Shown: positions 33,418 through 42,696, counted from the stretch's first letter. The stretch is 64,000 bases of DNA from DLAJ01 sp023663615 (GCA_023663615.1 JAMPHA010000001.1:434001-498000), one strand, 5' to 3'. A program made the numbers and translations. Notes: generated from the sequence alone by a model not told the origin.

Positions 33418-34683
33418 ATCCATGTCCGCGATCAGATCGTCGATGTGCTCCGTACCGACGGAGAGGCGGATCGTGCTTGGATGGATGTTCTGCTCTTCTA
33501 ACTCCTGCTTAGAAAGCTGGGCGTGCGTCGTTGTCGCCGGATGAATGACAAGGCTCTTGACGTCCGCCACATTCGCGAGCAGGGAAAAGATTTTCAGATT
33601 GTCGATAAAGCGGTGCGCTTCCTCTTTTCCTCCCTGAATATCAAACGTAAAGATGGACGCGCCGCCATTCGGAAAATACCGCTCATACAGCGCGTGATCG
33701 GGATGGTCCGAAATAGACGGATGATTGACATGCGCCACCTTGGGATGCTGGCGTAAATAGGTCACAATCTTTTTGGTATTCTCCGCATGACGCTCTAACC
33801 GAAGCGAAAGTGTCTCAACACCCTGTAACAAGAGAAACGCGTTAAACGGAGAAATCGCCGCGCCCATATCGCGGAGCAGGATCGCACGCACATAGGTCGC
33901 AAATGCCGCCTCTCCCGCCGCCTCTACAAAAGAAACGCCGTGATAGCTTGCGTTCGGCTCCGCGATCGCCGCATAGTTCCCGCCTGCACGCCAGTCAAAT
34001 TTACCGGAATCCACGATGATCCCGCCGAGCGACGTGCCGTGTCCGCCGATGAATTTCGTTGCGGAATGAACGACAATGTCCGCGCCATGTTCGATCGGGC
34101 GCACGAAAAACGGCGTGCCGAACGTATTGTCGATCACAACGGGCAGCCCGTGTTTGTGCGCGATCTTGGCGATCGCATCCATATCGGGAATATCGCTGTT
34201 CGGATTTCCGAGCGTCTCTAAATAAACCGCCTTCGTATTCTCCCTGATCGCCGCCTCGACCTCGTTTAAGTCATGCACATTCACAAACGTTGTCTCGATG
34301 CCGTACTGCGGCAGCGTATGGGCGAGCAGATTATAGGTGCCGCCATAGATCGTTTTCTGCGCTACGATATGATCTCCTGCCTGTGCAAGCGCCTGAATGG
34401 TATAGGTAACCGCCGCCGCGCCGCTCGCGAGCGCAAGCGCCGCCACGCCGCCCTCCAGCGCCGCGATCCGCTTTTCTAAGACCTCCTGCGTGGAGTTTGT
34501 CAGCCGTCCGTAGATATTGCCGGCGTCCGCCAATCCAAAGCGCGCTTCCGCGTGCGCCGAATCATGAAACACATAAGATGTCGTCTGATAGATCGGCACC
34601 GCTCTCGCATCCGTCGCCGGGTCCGGCTGCTCCTGCCCGACATGTAACTGCATTGTCTCAAATCTGTATTGTTCTTTATCCAT
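33397..34683 (-). CDS. metY: O-acetylhomoserine aminocarboxypropyltransferase
   Basis: This 428-residue PLP enzyme of the Cys/Met metabolism family makes homocysteine from O-acetylhomoserine and sulfide. Markers are YGRLTNST (about 55), the PLP-lysine region SATKFIGGHGTSLGG (about 200-215) and the late SLVIHPATTTHAQL. GGGAGGAG before the ATG sets the start, 23 codons inside the open frame. It stands alone after the ribosomal operon; no SAM riboswitch fits in the 100-base leader. Confidence 0.93.
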   Translation of the reverse strand: MDKEQYRFETMQLHVGQEQPDPATDARAVPIYQTTSYVFHDSAHAEARFGLADAGNIYGRLTNSTQEVLEKRIAALEGGVAALALASGAAAVTYTIQALAQAGDHIVAQKTIYGGTYNLLAHTLPQYGIETTFVNVHDLNEVEAAIRENTKAVYLETLGNPNSDIPDMDAIAKIAHKHGLPVVIDNTFGTPFFVRPIEHGADIVVHSATKFIGGHGTSLGGIIVDSGKFDWRAGGNYAAIAEPNASYHGVSFVEAAGEAAFATYVRAILLRDMGAAISPFNAFLLLQGVETLSLRLERHAENTKKIVTYLRQHPKVAHVNHPSISDHPDHALYERYFPNGGASIFTFDIQGGKEEAHRFIDNLKIFSLLANVADVKSLVIHPATTTHAQLSKQELEEQNIHPSTIRLSVGTEHIDDLIADMDQAFAKV

Positions 34684-34734
34684 TGTGCGTCTCCTCCCTA
34701 AAAAAATCGTGCGGAATCTCCTATCGGTCAAAAA

Positions 34735-34766
34735 AACGGCAAAGCCGAACACGCCGACCAGCCGTT
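34735..34766 (-). terminator. terminator of the infC-rpmI-rplT operon
   Basis: AACGGC and GCCGTT pair around an imperfect stem and are followed on the minus strand by seven T. It lies 20 bases after the rplT stop. TTGACC in the tail, 17 bases from GATTTT, might start metY transcription. Confidence 0.8.
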
Positions 34767-34785
34767 TTTACATACTCTGCTGCTA

Positions 34786-35142
34786 TTATCCGAGATTTGC
34801 CTTTGCAAGTTCTGCAAGAGATGCAAAGCCCTCTGCATCATTTACTGCCAGTTCGGAAAGCATCTTGCGGTTCATATCAACACCTGCATTCTTTAAGCCA
34901 TACATAAATTTGCTGTATGAAATGCCGTTCATTCTTGCCGCCGCGTTGATACGTGCGATCCACAAACGTCTGAATTGACGCTTTCTCTGCTTGCGTCCTT
35001 CATAAGAAGTTGCCAAAGCTCTCATGACAGACTGCTTTGCAACGCGATACTGCTTGGAACGTGCGCCCCTGTATCCCTTTGCAAGCTTTAATACTCTATT
35101 ATGTTTTCTTCTGGCGTTCATGCCGCCTTTAATTCTTGCCAT
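34786..35142 (-). CDS. rplT: 50S ribosomal protein L20
   Basis: This 118-residue basic protein has the L20 start (ARIKGGMNARRKHNRVLKLA) and the C-terminal domain that also binds the operon leader in Firmicutes. It is needed for early 50S assembly. It is third in infC-rpmI-rplT, 21 bases after rpmI, with GGAGG before the ATG. Confidence 0.98.
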   Translation of the reverse strand: MARIKGGMNARRKHNRVLKLAKGYRGARSKQYRVAKQSVMRALATSYEGRKQRKRQFRRLWIARINAAARMNGISYSKFMYGLKNAGVDMNRKMLSELAVNDAEGFASLAELAKANLG

Positions 35143-35163
35143 GTTCTTCTTCCTCCTTATGAC

Positions 35164-35361
35164 TTATAAATACGGTAAGATCTTCTTCATATTCTTTACG
35201 TTAGTAGCATCGGTCACAGCAGGTTTTCTTAAGTTTCTCTTGGTCTTAGAAGATTTCTTAGTCAAAATATGCTGTTTATAAGCCTTGCTTCTTTTTAATT
35301 TTCCGGTTCCCGTCTGCTTAAAACGCTTTGCAGCCGCCTTTTTTGTTTTCATTTTTGGCAT
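35164..35361 (-). CDS. rpmI: 50S ribosomal protein L35
   Basis: This 65-residue, Lys-rich L35 begins PKMKTKKAAAKRFK and has the conserved KAYKQHILTKKS segment. Length and position between infC and rplT are canonical. A GGAGG site precedes the ATG. Confidence 0.98.
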   Translation of the reverse strand: MPKMKTKKAAAKRFKQTGTGKLKRSKAYKQHILTKKSSKTKRNLRKPAVTDATNVKNMKKILPYL

Positions 35362-35412
35362 ATTGATTTTCCTCCTATTTGTCTTACTTCTATTTTTAAC
35401 CTTACACGATAA

Positions 35413-35919
35413 TCAGCGCTTCTCAGTTAAAAACATTGCCATGGACCGGCCTTCCACCTTCGCCGGCTTGTCTACGACCGCAATATCCGAAAGACTCTCT
35501 GCAAAGTCGTCCAAAATATGCTTGCTCGTATTCATGTGGGCCATTTCGCGCCCGCGGAAACGCAGCGTTACCTTTACCTTATTGCCTTTTTCCAGAAATT
35601 TCCTCGCCGCGTTCACTTTTGTGTTCAAGTCATTCGTGTCAATATTCGGAGACAGTCTGATCTCCTTGATCTCAACGATCTTCTGTTTCTTTCTGGCTTC
35701 CTTTTCCTTCCGCGCCAGCTCATAACGGTACTTTCCATAATCAACGATCTTACAAACAGGCGGTTTCGCCGTGGGCGCGATCTTCACAAGGTCAAGCTCC
35801 GCTTCTTCCGCAAGCCTCAGCGCCTCTCTCGACGGCATGATACCAAGCTGCTCGCCGTTTACACCAATGACTCGTACTTCTTTGTCCCTAATCTGTTCGT
35901 TAATAAATAGTTCGCTAAT
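35413..35919 (-). CDS. infC: translation initiation factor IF-3, probable AUU start
   Basis: IF-3 (about 169 aa) has the N-terminal INEQIRDKEVRVIG and the C-terminal KVKVTLRFRGREM. It keeps ribosomal subunits apart and checks the initiation codon. The only strong Shine-Dalgarno (GGAGGG) sits about eight bases before an ATT codon, not before the upstream ATG pair, which overlaps it. An AUU start is the classical device by which IF-3 represses its own translation. The alternative ATG at 35937 would add six residues but has no ribosome site. Confidence 0.9.
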   Translation of the reverse strand: MSELFINEQIRDKEVRVIGVNGEQLGIMPSREALRLAEEAELDLVKIAPTAKPPVCKIVDYGKYRYELARKEKEARKKQKIVEIKEIRLSPNIDTNDLNTKVNAARKFLEKGNKVKVTLRFRGREMAHMNTSKHILDDFAESLSDIAVVDKPAKVEGRSMAMFLTEKR

Positions 35920-35937
35920 AGTTTTTCCCTCCATCAT

Positions 35938-36266
35938 AAGAAACAGTTTTTTGTGACAGTTTCCCGCCTGTCTTTGTTTCGCGGCACGCCTCCGTAAACA
36001 CTTTGCTTCTTAGGCTTATCGCGCAAAAAAAAGGCGGATCGCATCGCCATCCACCCAAAATCATTCATCTTCCACGCAACAGGCGGCTTCCGGAAAATGA
36101 CGCTTCCGCCTGATGCCCGCACTGCGAATCTTTTGCGCGCTGCCATGTCTATATAGCCGAAGCGCACCTGCCTTCCGTGCCGGAAAAATATGAACGCCTG
36201 TTAAGCACATGCCACAGGGTGAGAGCGGATAACTCTGCTTGCTGTTATGTGAGCTTCCTCACACAA
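35938..36266 (-). ncRNA. long structured leader of infC-rpmI-rplT (L20-type leader candidate)
   Basis: The transcript leader is about 330-350 bases and contains no credible gene. It holds a CAGGCGG/CCGCCTG stem followed by a terminator (GGCGGAT with ATCCACC, 36033-36055) with eight T (36025-36032) on the minus strand. Firmicutes L20 leaders work by L20 binding that favours such a terminator. I did not verify the L20-binding fold. Confidence 0.6.
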
Positions 36267-36272
36267 TTAGAT

Positions 36273-36301
36273 ACTTTAGCATATCCGGCATATGCTGTCA
36301 A
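36273..36301 (-). promoter_or_regulatory. promoter of infC-rpmI-rplT
   Basis: A perfect TTGACA and TAAAGT are separated by 17 bases on the minus strand. The spacer itself is a palindrome (AGCATAT, CCGGC, ATATGCT on the plus strand). Confidence 0.75.
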
Positions 36302-36306
36302 GCGCT

Positions 36307-36437
36307 ATTTTACAGAAATTCCATGCATATTTTGCAGAAATTCTATACATAACAATCTATGCACCTACCTTACAAAAGTCCTGCGCACAAAAATCTATAT
36401 CCTACCTGTCAAAAGTCCTGCGCACAAAAATCTCCCT
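36307..36437 (-). repeat. two short tandem duplications behind the HD-GYP gene (22 bp and 37 bp)
   Basis: A 22-base unit (ATTTTRCAGAAATTC core) is repeated at 36307 and 36329. A 37-base unit with an exact 24-base core (AAAAGTCCTGCGCACAAAAA and flank) is repeated and abuts the TAG stop of the HD-GYP gene. No gene lies in this spacer. Confidence 0.85.
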
Positions 36438-39384
36438 ATACCAGCTTCTGCTCCTCGATCAGCTCCAGCATGAGCTTCACGATGTCGGGCTCCAGCCGAG
36501 TTCCGGACACCCGCTTGAGCTCCTCTATGATCTCCTCCATCGGCATTTTCTTCCGGTACGGTCTTGTAGAGTTCATGGCGTCAAACGTGTCCGCGACCGC
36601 AACGATCCGGGCAATGAACGGAATTTCGTCCCGTTTACAGCCGTTCGGATACCCCGTCCCGTCCAGGCTCTCGTGGTGGAATCCCGCGCCGAGCGCCATA
36701 TCGGGATAGCTGTGAATCTCCTGCAAAATATCATAGCCGTCCTGCGCATGGCGCTTCATGACCTCATACTCCTCATCCGTCAGCGGCATCGGCTTGTTCA
36801 GGATTTCATCCGGCACGGCGATCTTCCCAATATCATGCAGCAGCGCGATATGATGGATCCGCTCTACCTCCTCCTCGCTGTATCCCATTTTCTGCGCGAG
36901 CAGCTTCGAATACTCCGCCACTCTGGAGGAATGTCCGTTTGTGTATTTGTCCTTAATATCGATCGCTTTTGCAAACGCCGCAATGACCTCGTTCATAAAT
37001 TTGCGGTTCTGTGCCTCCCGCTCCTTGTAAGCAGTCACTCTGCGGCGCATGATATAAAGAACAATAAACGCTGCAAGAAGCAAGAGCATGAGAACCAAAG
37101 ACAGGCGGAACGCCAGATACTCCGTCAGCTTCTTTTCTTTGACGAGCGTCACAGAGATCTCATTGACGACTTCCCCGCTCCCGCTGTCGATCACCGACAT
37201 GACAAAGGTGTATTCTTTTCCCGCAAGGTTTGTGTAACTGACCGGTGAAAACTGCGATCGGGAAAGCGTCACTTCCTCATCGGAAAAGCCTTTGAGCTGA
37301 TAACGGATGAGCGGATCGTTTAAGGTATAGGTCAGCGCGTAACCGTAAATCGTCACGCGCGTACAGTCGCGCGGAATCGTCAGCGTGTCGCCCTCCCTAA
37401 AATAAACCGTCTCCTCATCCATTTTGACAAACGGGACCGCAAGCTTCACATCACCGTTGTTCGTACTCGTATCGTTGATGCAAATGCGCATGACGGACTC
37501 CGAACCTGCAATATAAAGCGTCCCGTCCGGCGTGATATGGCTTCTTGCATTCGCCGTCGCACTGCAATGCATCCCGCTGTCCGAATTATAAAAAGCATAT
37601 TCCTGCACGTTATCATCGGCAAGCGCCTTCCCCGAAACACTGTAAAGTCCGTTGCTGCTCACAACCCAGATGCGGTCTCCCTCACCGAAAAACACATCAA
37701 AGTTATTGGAATAGGGAAATGATGTGATAACTTTGATCTGTTCCTCCTCCATATAGGCAAGCGAATTTCCCGTCACGATCCAATATCCGTCCCTCTCAGG
37801 ATCTTTTTTCATCATCAGGATCACCTCGGAATACAAACCGTCTCTGTCCGTCAGGTTCCGTATCCCGTCCGGTGAAATGACATAGATCCCGTTTCCGTCG
37901 CTGCCTGCATAGAGCGCGCCGTCCGGCGCCTCGCAGAGCGAGAGAATCTCCGTATTGCTGATGCCGTCTCCGCTCCCGTAGCTCTGTACGATCTCGCCGC
38001 CGCGCAGAATATTGACGCCGCCGCTCGTCGCCACTGCAATATCCCCGTTTTCTAATTCCAGCATCGTCCGGACGCGGTTTGAATTTAATCCGTTCTCCTC
38101 CCGATAGCTCACAATGCTGCCATCTGGGCGCAGACAGACAAGCCCCCGGTCGCTGAACGTACAAAGCCACAAATTCCCCTGCGAATCCGCCTTGATGCAG
38201 CGGATCCTTATTTTTTCCATGAGCGCGGTCAGCTCATCCTCCACCCGCTGATATTCCCCGTCAAGGATCACAAGTCCGCTGTCGGTGCCGACGTAAAGCT
38301 TTTCCCGATACAGGCAAGTCGAATTGATGACCATTTTCCCTAAATCCGCCTGCTCGCTGATATTCGTAAAACGATTTTTTACGATCTTCATCACGCCCTG
38401 CCTGGAGGATACGAACCACAGGTTTCCCTCCCGGTCCGTGATCATGCCGTCCACCGAATTGTCCAGCGGCAGACCGCCGACCTCCCGGTAACAATCCTGC
38501 TCATCGACATAACCGATCCCATTATCGGCACAGATCCAAAGCTTATTATCCCACAGCCCCATATGATTGATATTGGTGCGGGGCGATACCATGATCTTTT
38601 CATATTGGCGGACGTCTCCCGTTAAGTCCGTCCGGACGATATAGTCCTCCTCCGTTCCAAGATAGACGACGCCTGTCCGGTCCCCCACCGGCGTCACCGA
38701 GATCGGCACGTCATAGGGCAGCTCCGCCCCCTCGAAAAATAAGGAAACGGAAAGCCCGTCAAGCAAAAACACATCCCCGTCAAGCGTCACGCCGTAGATC
38801 ATCCCCTGCGCGTCCCCGCTTAAGTCACAGACATACTGTCCGTTGATCCTCTCGTCATCGATCAGGTGCAGTTCTCCCGCATCGTCTATGTAGGCGAGTC
38901 CCTGCGTCGTCGCTAAAATGAGATTGCCGTCCCGATCCTCGGCAATCCGTCTGATCGAATCCGAAAGCAGTCCCTCCTCTTTTCCCCAAAAAGTAAATTC
39001 GCCGTATTCATAGAGCGCAACACCCCGGTCATTTGTGCCGATCCAGAGACGCCCCTGCGCATCCACATAGAGGGATACAACGCTGGTAAGCCCCGTCGTC
39101 GCGTCAAAACGGTAAAATTCGTCCCCGTCATACCGCACAAGTCCGCTGTAGCCGCCGATCCAGATAAATCCGTCCGGCGACTGCACGATCGCGTTCGCCT
39201 CGGACGTCGGGAGCCCGCTGCTATTGTCATAGAGCACGGCGAGATAACCGCCGTCCTCCCCGTATATATCCGTTTTCTCCGCATTCGCCTTCGATCCGCA
39301 CCACAGAAAAACCGCCATCATCACCATGGACAGAAACGCGCCGCCATATTTTTTCCGGTACCCGTGTACTCTGTTTCTTTTCAT
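36436..39384 (-). CDS. membrane c-di-GMP phosphodiesterase: beta-propeller sensor with HD-GYP domain
   Basis: This 982-residue protein has a signal peptide or anchor (about 10-37), two-component-regulator-type propeller repeats (about 45-690, recurrent DGFIWIGG, GRLWIGT), a Y_Y_Y-like domain, a membrane helix near 755-780 and an HD-GYP domain (HDIGK, then DGTGYPNG near 930). The outside propeller should sense a ligand and control hydrolysis of cyclic di-GMP inside. It is 22 bases behind the diguanylate cyclase gene, so opposing enzymes are co-expressed. The start has a weak GGA site; the ATG two codons earlier is possible. Confidence 0.88.
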   Translation of the reverse strand: MKRNRVHGYRKKYGGAFLSMVMMAVFLWCGSKANAEKTDIYGEDGGYLAVLYDNSSGLPTSEANAIVQSPDGFIWIGGYSGLVRYDGDEFYRFDATTGLTSVVSLYVDAQGRLWIGTNDRGVALYEYGEFTFWGKEEGLLSDSIRRIAEDRDGNLILATTQGLAYIDDAGELHLIDDERINGQYVCDLSGDAQGMIYGVTLDGDVFLLDGLSVSLFFEGAELPYDVPISVTPVGDRTGVVYLGTEEDYIVRTDLTGDVRQYEKIMVSPRTNINHMGLWDNKLWICADNGIGYVDEQDCYREVGGLPLDNSVDGMITDREGNLWFVSSRQGVMKIVKNRFTNISEQADLGKMVINSTCLYREKLYVGTDSGLVILDGEYQRVEDELTALMEKIRIRCIKADSQGNLWLCTFSDRGLVCLRPDGSIVSYREENGLNSNRVRTMLELENGDIAVATSGGVNILRGGEIVQSYGSGDGISNTEILSLCEAPDGALYAGSDGNGIYVISPDGIRNLTDRDGLYSEVILMMKKDPERDGYWIVTGNSLAYMEEEQIKVITSFPYSNNFDVFFGEGDRIWVVSSNGLYSVSGKALADDNVQEYAFYNSDSGMHCSATANARSHITPDGTLYIAGSESVMRICINDTSTNNGDVKLAVPFVKMDEETVYFREGDTLTIPRDCTRVTIYGYALTYTLNDPLIRYQLKGFSDEEVTLSRSQFSPVSYTNLAGKEYTFVMSVIDSGSGEVVNEISVTLVKEKKLTEYLAFRLSLVLMLLLLAAFIVLYIMRRRVTAYKEREAQNRKFMNEVIAAFAKAIDIKDKYTNGHSSRVAEYSKLLAQKMGYSEEEVERIHHIALLHDIGKIAVPDEILNKPMPLTDEEYEVMKRHAQDGYDILQEIHSYPDMALGAGFHHESLDGTGYPNGCKRDEIPFIARIVAVADTFDAMNSTRPYRKKMPMEEIIEELKRVSGTRLEPDIVKLMLELIEEQKLV

Positions 39385-39406
39385 AGGCATTCATCCAATC
39401 TTTTGT

Positions 39407-41422
39407 TCAGCTCTCCTTCACAACAAAAGGTCCTTTTTTCTTTTTTTCTTCATATAAAAGATCATCCGCCTGTTCTAACAGTTCTTTTAAGGAAAGCTCT
39501 CCGGTGATACGCCGTTCCATGATGCCGAGGGACGCCATGACCGGATACCGCTTGCCCGCCCTGTCATTGACTTCATCCAGATACGCCCGCATGCGTGCAC
39601 GAATCTCCTCCGCCGCTTCCCCCTCCTCAAGCACGAGCAGCCCCGCAAATTCATCGCCGCCGATCCTTCCGACGATGCCGTGGCTTCCGAGCGCGGACTC
39701 CAACGCCGCCGCGCAGTTTTTGAGGGCAAAATCGCCGTCCTCATGACCGAATCTGTCATTGATCTGCTTTAGGTAATTGAGGTCGGCATAGACGGCAGCC
39801 ACCCGCTTTCCGAGCGCCTCTTTCTGTGAGAGCAGCTTGCCCGCCTTTCCGAAAAAGCCCCTGCGGTTACAGATTCCCGTCAGCTCATCTTTATTGGAGA
39901 TCACATCGAGCATCAGATTTTCCTGCTCCAATTTGCGCAGCATATCCTCTTTTTCCACGAGCAGCTCCTCCTGTACGGAAAGCAGCTCTTTCATCTTGAC
40001 CGCAATGCTGACCTGATAACACAACGCTTCCAAATAGTGCAGATGTTCGTACGGCAGGTCGCACATCATCACGCCGTACTGCTGTTCACGCGAATAAATG
40101 TCAATCAGAATATAGGTCCGCCGCTCTTTCGGCAGGTAGCCGTTTGCATAAAGCTGTTCAAATTTGAGCCGCTGCGCAAGACGCGGCGGTTCCACGACCG
40201 TATCGCCGTTGCGGTACGCACGCAGGTAAATTTCCTCCGGCTTTTTGAAACGCTTCCCCGGAAGATAGATGCGCGGCGCTTTGAATAAGTATAAATAATA
40301 ATCGTGGATCACAGGTACATTGAATACATCCAGTATCTTCGTATAATCGCGCACGTTATCTGCGCCGAACATTAAGGTATCACGGTTGACAATGTTCAGA
40401 CTGTGGTTCATATCCAGCATCATTTTCAGCTTTTGGCGGTATTCCGCCAGGTATTCCCTGTTGACACTGTCCAATTCCATTTCTCCGCTTGCGGATTCTC
40501 TTAAGATAAAGCTGGTCTTTACCGTAAACTGCTCCGGCTGCGGTCTCTCCCCGCGCTGCCTGCTTTCCTTTAACATGCGCTGCGCTTCCATGACCGCGCG
40601 GTGTCCGAGCAGCTCCGCGTCCGCCCGCACGGTTGCAAGCTGCGGCTCCATCCTGACCGCCTCGTCAATATCATCAAAACCGGTCACTAAAATATCTTCT
40701 CCGATCCTGCGGGAGGAACGCCCCAGTACCCGGTATACCGCCTGCGCGATCGCGTCATTGGCGCAGACTAACGCCTGAATGTCCGGATTCTCCCGCATGT
40801 ATTTCTCAACTGCGTCCTCACAGACAGAAGAATAATTCGTATAACAGACGCGGTTCTCATCATAGGGGAGTCCTTCTTCTAAAAGCACCTCCCGGTAAAT
40901 TCCCAGCCGCGCCCGCGCATCCCGGTTATCCCGGCTGCCGGTCAGCATGCCGATGCGCGTTCTTTTTTTATCCCGGATCAGATAACGCACCGCATCCGCC
41001 AGTCCCGCACGGTTGTCATAGACGATGGACGAACAGCCCGCTTTCTCCGATGCAAGGAGCATGACCGGAATATCGCCAAACCGGGACAAAACCTCGTTGC
41101 AGCGCTCCTCGCTCGACAGATAGCCGATACTGCTTAGACACATCAGCACCATGTCCAGCGTCGCCGCATTCGCAAAGTCGATCAACGCATTGTACTGATA
41201 CTCATACGCCTGTCTGACATCCGCAATCTCATCCTCACGGCGGTCCAGATATTTGGCGGGAAATACAAACAGATCCACGTCCGCCATTTCCGCCGCCCGC
41301 ATAGCGCCTTTGCAAATCTTATTTGAAAAATCATCTTCCACATTCGCGACGACCAGACCGATCCGAAAACGTCGCTCCCCGTTTTGTTCTTCTGTCTGTT
41401 CTCCCGACTGTTCTTTCTTCAT
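39407..41422 (-). CDS. diguanylate cyclase with an N-terminal periplasmic-binding-protein-like domain
   Basis: This 671-residue protein has residues 19-310 resembling the LacI/PBP1 ligand-binding fold (RIGLVVANVEDDF, LVCANDAIAQAV, GFDDIDEAVR) but no DNA-binding domain and no signal peptide. There follows an undefined middle region, a coiled coil (about 478-505) and a GGDEF domain with intact GRIGGDEFAG (about 602). It should make cyclic di-GMP in response to a cytoplasmic ligand, probably a sugar or nucleoside. GGGGGAA before the ATG sets the start. It leads the operon with the HD-GYP gene. Confidence 0.88.
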   Translation of the reverse strand: MKKEQSGEQTEEQNGERRFRIGLVVANVEDDFSNKICKGAMRAAEMADVDLFVFPAKYLDRREDEIADVRQAYEYQYNALIDFANAATLDMVLMCLSSIGYLSSEERCNEVLSRFGDIPVMLLASEKAGCSSIVYDNRAGLADAVRYLIRDKKRTRIGMLTGSRDNRDARARLGIYREVLLEEGLPYDENRVCYTNYSSVCEDAVEKYMRENPDIQALVCANDAIAQAVYRVLGRSSRRIGEDILVTGFDDIDEAVRMEPQLATVRADAELLGHRAVMEAQRMLKESRQRGERPQPEQFTVKTSFILRESASGEMELDSVNREYLAEYRQKLKMMLDMNHSLNIVNRDTLMFGADNVRDYTKILDVFNVPVIHDYYLYLFKAPRIYLPGKRFKKPEEIYLRAYRNGDTVVEPPRLAQRLKFEQLYANGYLPKERRTYILIDIYSREQQYGVMMCDLPYEHLHYLEALCYQVSIAVKMKELLSVQEELLVEKEDMLRKLEQENLMLDVISNKDELTGICNRRGFFGKAGKLLSQKEALGKRVAAVYADLNYLKQINDRFGHEDGDFALKNCAAALESALGSHGIVGRIGGDEFAGLLVLEEGEAAEEIRARMRAYLDEVNDRAGKRYPVMASLGIMERRITGELSLKELLEQADDLLYEEKKKKGPFVVKES

Positions 41423-41438
41423 ATTCGGTTTTCCCCCT

Positions 41439-42014
41439 TTATTCGGACAATTGCAGGCGCCTGCCGTCTAAAACCGCTTCTGTAAGCCGGTCTCCCCGAT
41501 AACTCAGCTTCAATGAAAAAAAGCTGTCCCGCTCTCTCAACAGCCGCAAAAAGATCCGGTCGCCCTCCCAGATCGGAAGCTGCTCCACCTCATCCTTTTT
41601 TATCCACACAAGCTCTCCCTCGCTGCACGGAATCAGTTCTCCCTCGTATGCCGACGCCGTGTACAAGTGCATGTATTCGCAGATGGCCGGCTGGGCGGGG
41701 CTCCCGTTCCCGGAATCCGCGCCGGACATTTTGATTTTGTCGGGCGCAGCGGTCGTCTCACCGGCGGGTGTTTCGTCCGGTGTGAAGCAGAACGTTACGA
41801 TCCCGCAGAAACGCCACTTTGTAAGCGTCAGTCCCGTCTCCTCCAAGACCTCGCGAAGCAGGCACTCTTCCGGACTCTCCCCGTCCTCAAAATGCCCGCC
41901 AACACCAATCCATTTATCGTGATTGACGTCGTTCTTTTTCTTAACACGGTGGAGCAGTAAGTACTCGTCTCCCCACTCAATATAACATAGGGTTGTCAGG
42001 TTTGACTTCTTCAT
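41439..42014 (-). CDS. Nudix hydrolase
   Basis: This 191-residue protein has a complete Nudix box (GGHFEDGESPEECLLREVLEETGL region, about 39-62). It probably hydrolyses an oxidised nucleotide or another nucleoside diphosphate derivative. A 30-residue low-complexity insertion (about 77-108, Pro/Ala/Gly/Ser-rich) interrupts the sheet after the box. The ATG overlaps the stop of the upstream nuclease remnant as ATGA, with GGAGGAG upstream. It precedes the diguanylate cyclase gene by 16 bases. Confidence 0.9.
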   Translation of the reverse strand: MKKSNLTTLCYIEWGDEYLLLHRVKKKNDVNHDKWIGVGGHFEDGESPEECLLREVLEETGLTLTKWRFCGIVTFCFTPDETPAGETTAAPDKIKMSGADSGNGSPAQPAICEYMHLYTASAYEGELIPCSEGELVWIKKDEVEQLPIWEGDRIFLRLLRERDSFFSLKLSYRGDRLTEAVLDGRRLQLSE

Positions 42015-42400
42015 GCCAAAACCGGCTCCTCCTTTTCAATGATCGCCATGATCTGTTCCATACTTTTCTCTGCTACGTCTGCAATCTGTTCTAATGTATA
42101 GCCCTTTTGGTACATGCGCAGGATCATCTTCGCTTCTCCTTTTTGCAATCCTTCTTCTAAAACTCCCCGTCCTAAATTACACATTTCATCCACATCCTCT
42201 CGCATCCTATCGTCTGTCGGAATCCTATACTCCGTTTCTAAGATCCTCAATTTTTCATCAACCGGTATCTCCTTTGAGAGCAGAACGCCTAACAGCCGGT
42301 GCAGCTCATACTTTTCTTCATGTCCGGCAAGTTTATCTGCAATCCCTATCATAACGATGTTCAGCAGATCAAGACCGCCTTTCCATGGATGGGCACCTAA
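42011..42400 (-). pseudogene. C-terminal part of an Rpn/PDDEXK-type recombination-promoting nuclease
   Basis: The frame, which continues upstream of the first ATG (42352) to a TAG near 42406, encodes KDDLLGAHPWKGGLD, YELHRLLGVLLS, a CNLGRGVLEEGLQKGEA segment and a closing YQKGYTLEQIADV. These are the later parts of Rpn-family (PD-(D/E)XK) proteins. The N-terminal catalytic half is missing, replaced by the end of the toxin gene. The remaining frame may still be translated, since its stop overlaps the Nudix start. Confidence 0.7.
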
Positions 42401-42420
42401 TAGGTCATCCTTGGTCGAAT

Positions 42421-42696
42421 TTAGAACAGGTCGCTATGACTGCCTGTTCTCGTCAAATACAAAATCAATTCCCCATTGTCTATTTCATAGATCAAAAGCC
42501 AATCCGGTGCAATATGACATTCCCTGCATCCCGAATAATTCCCGCTTAAATTGTGGTCACAATTCTTTTGCGGCAATTGCTCGCCATTTGCTAACTTCTT
42601 AATGATAGCAGTTATCAGCGTTATATCATACCCTCTTTTCTGTACACGCTTCAAATCTTTTTGAAATCTCGTTGTCGGTCTTATCGTATAACTCAT
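42421..42696 (-). CDS. type II toxin, RelE/YafQ family
   Basis: This 91-residue basic protein begins TIRPTTRFQKDLKR and ends LYLTRTGSHSDLF, the YafQ pattern; the C-terminal GSHSDLF keeps the catalytic His. YafQ-type toxins cleave mRNA on the ribosome. The ATG overlaps the antitoxin stop (ATGA), so it is coupled and made after its antidote. Confidence 0.93.
   Translation of the reverse strand: MSYTIRPTTRFQKDLKRVQKRGYDITLITAIIKKLANGEQLPQKNCDHNLSGNYSGCRECHIAPDWLLIYEIDNGELILYLTRTGSHSDLF

Noticed and set aside
34684..34785. SAM riboswitch or T-box before metY
   Set aside because: The space is only about 100 bases and is taken by the rplT terminator; no T-box or S-box core is seen.
35934..36167. 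77-residue frame in the infC leader
   Set aside because: It runs through the leader stem and terminator, has no ribosome site, and the leader is better explained as regulatory RNA.
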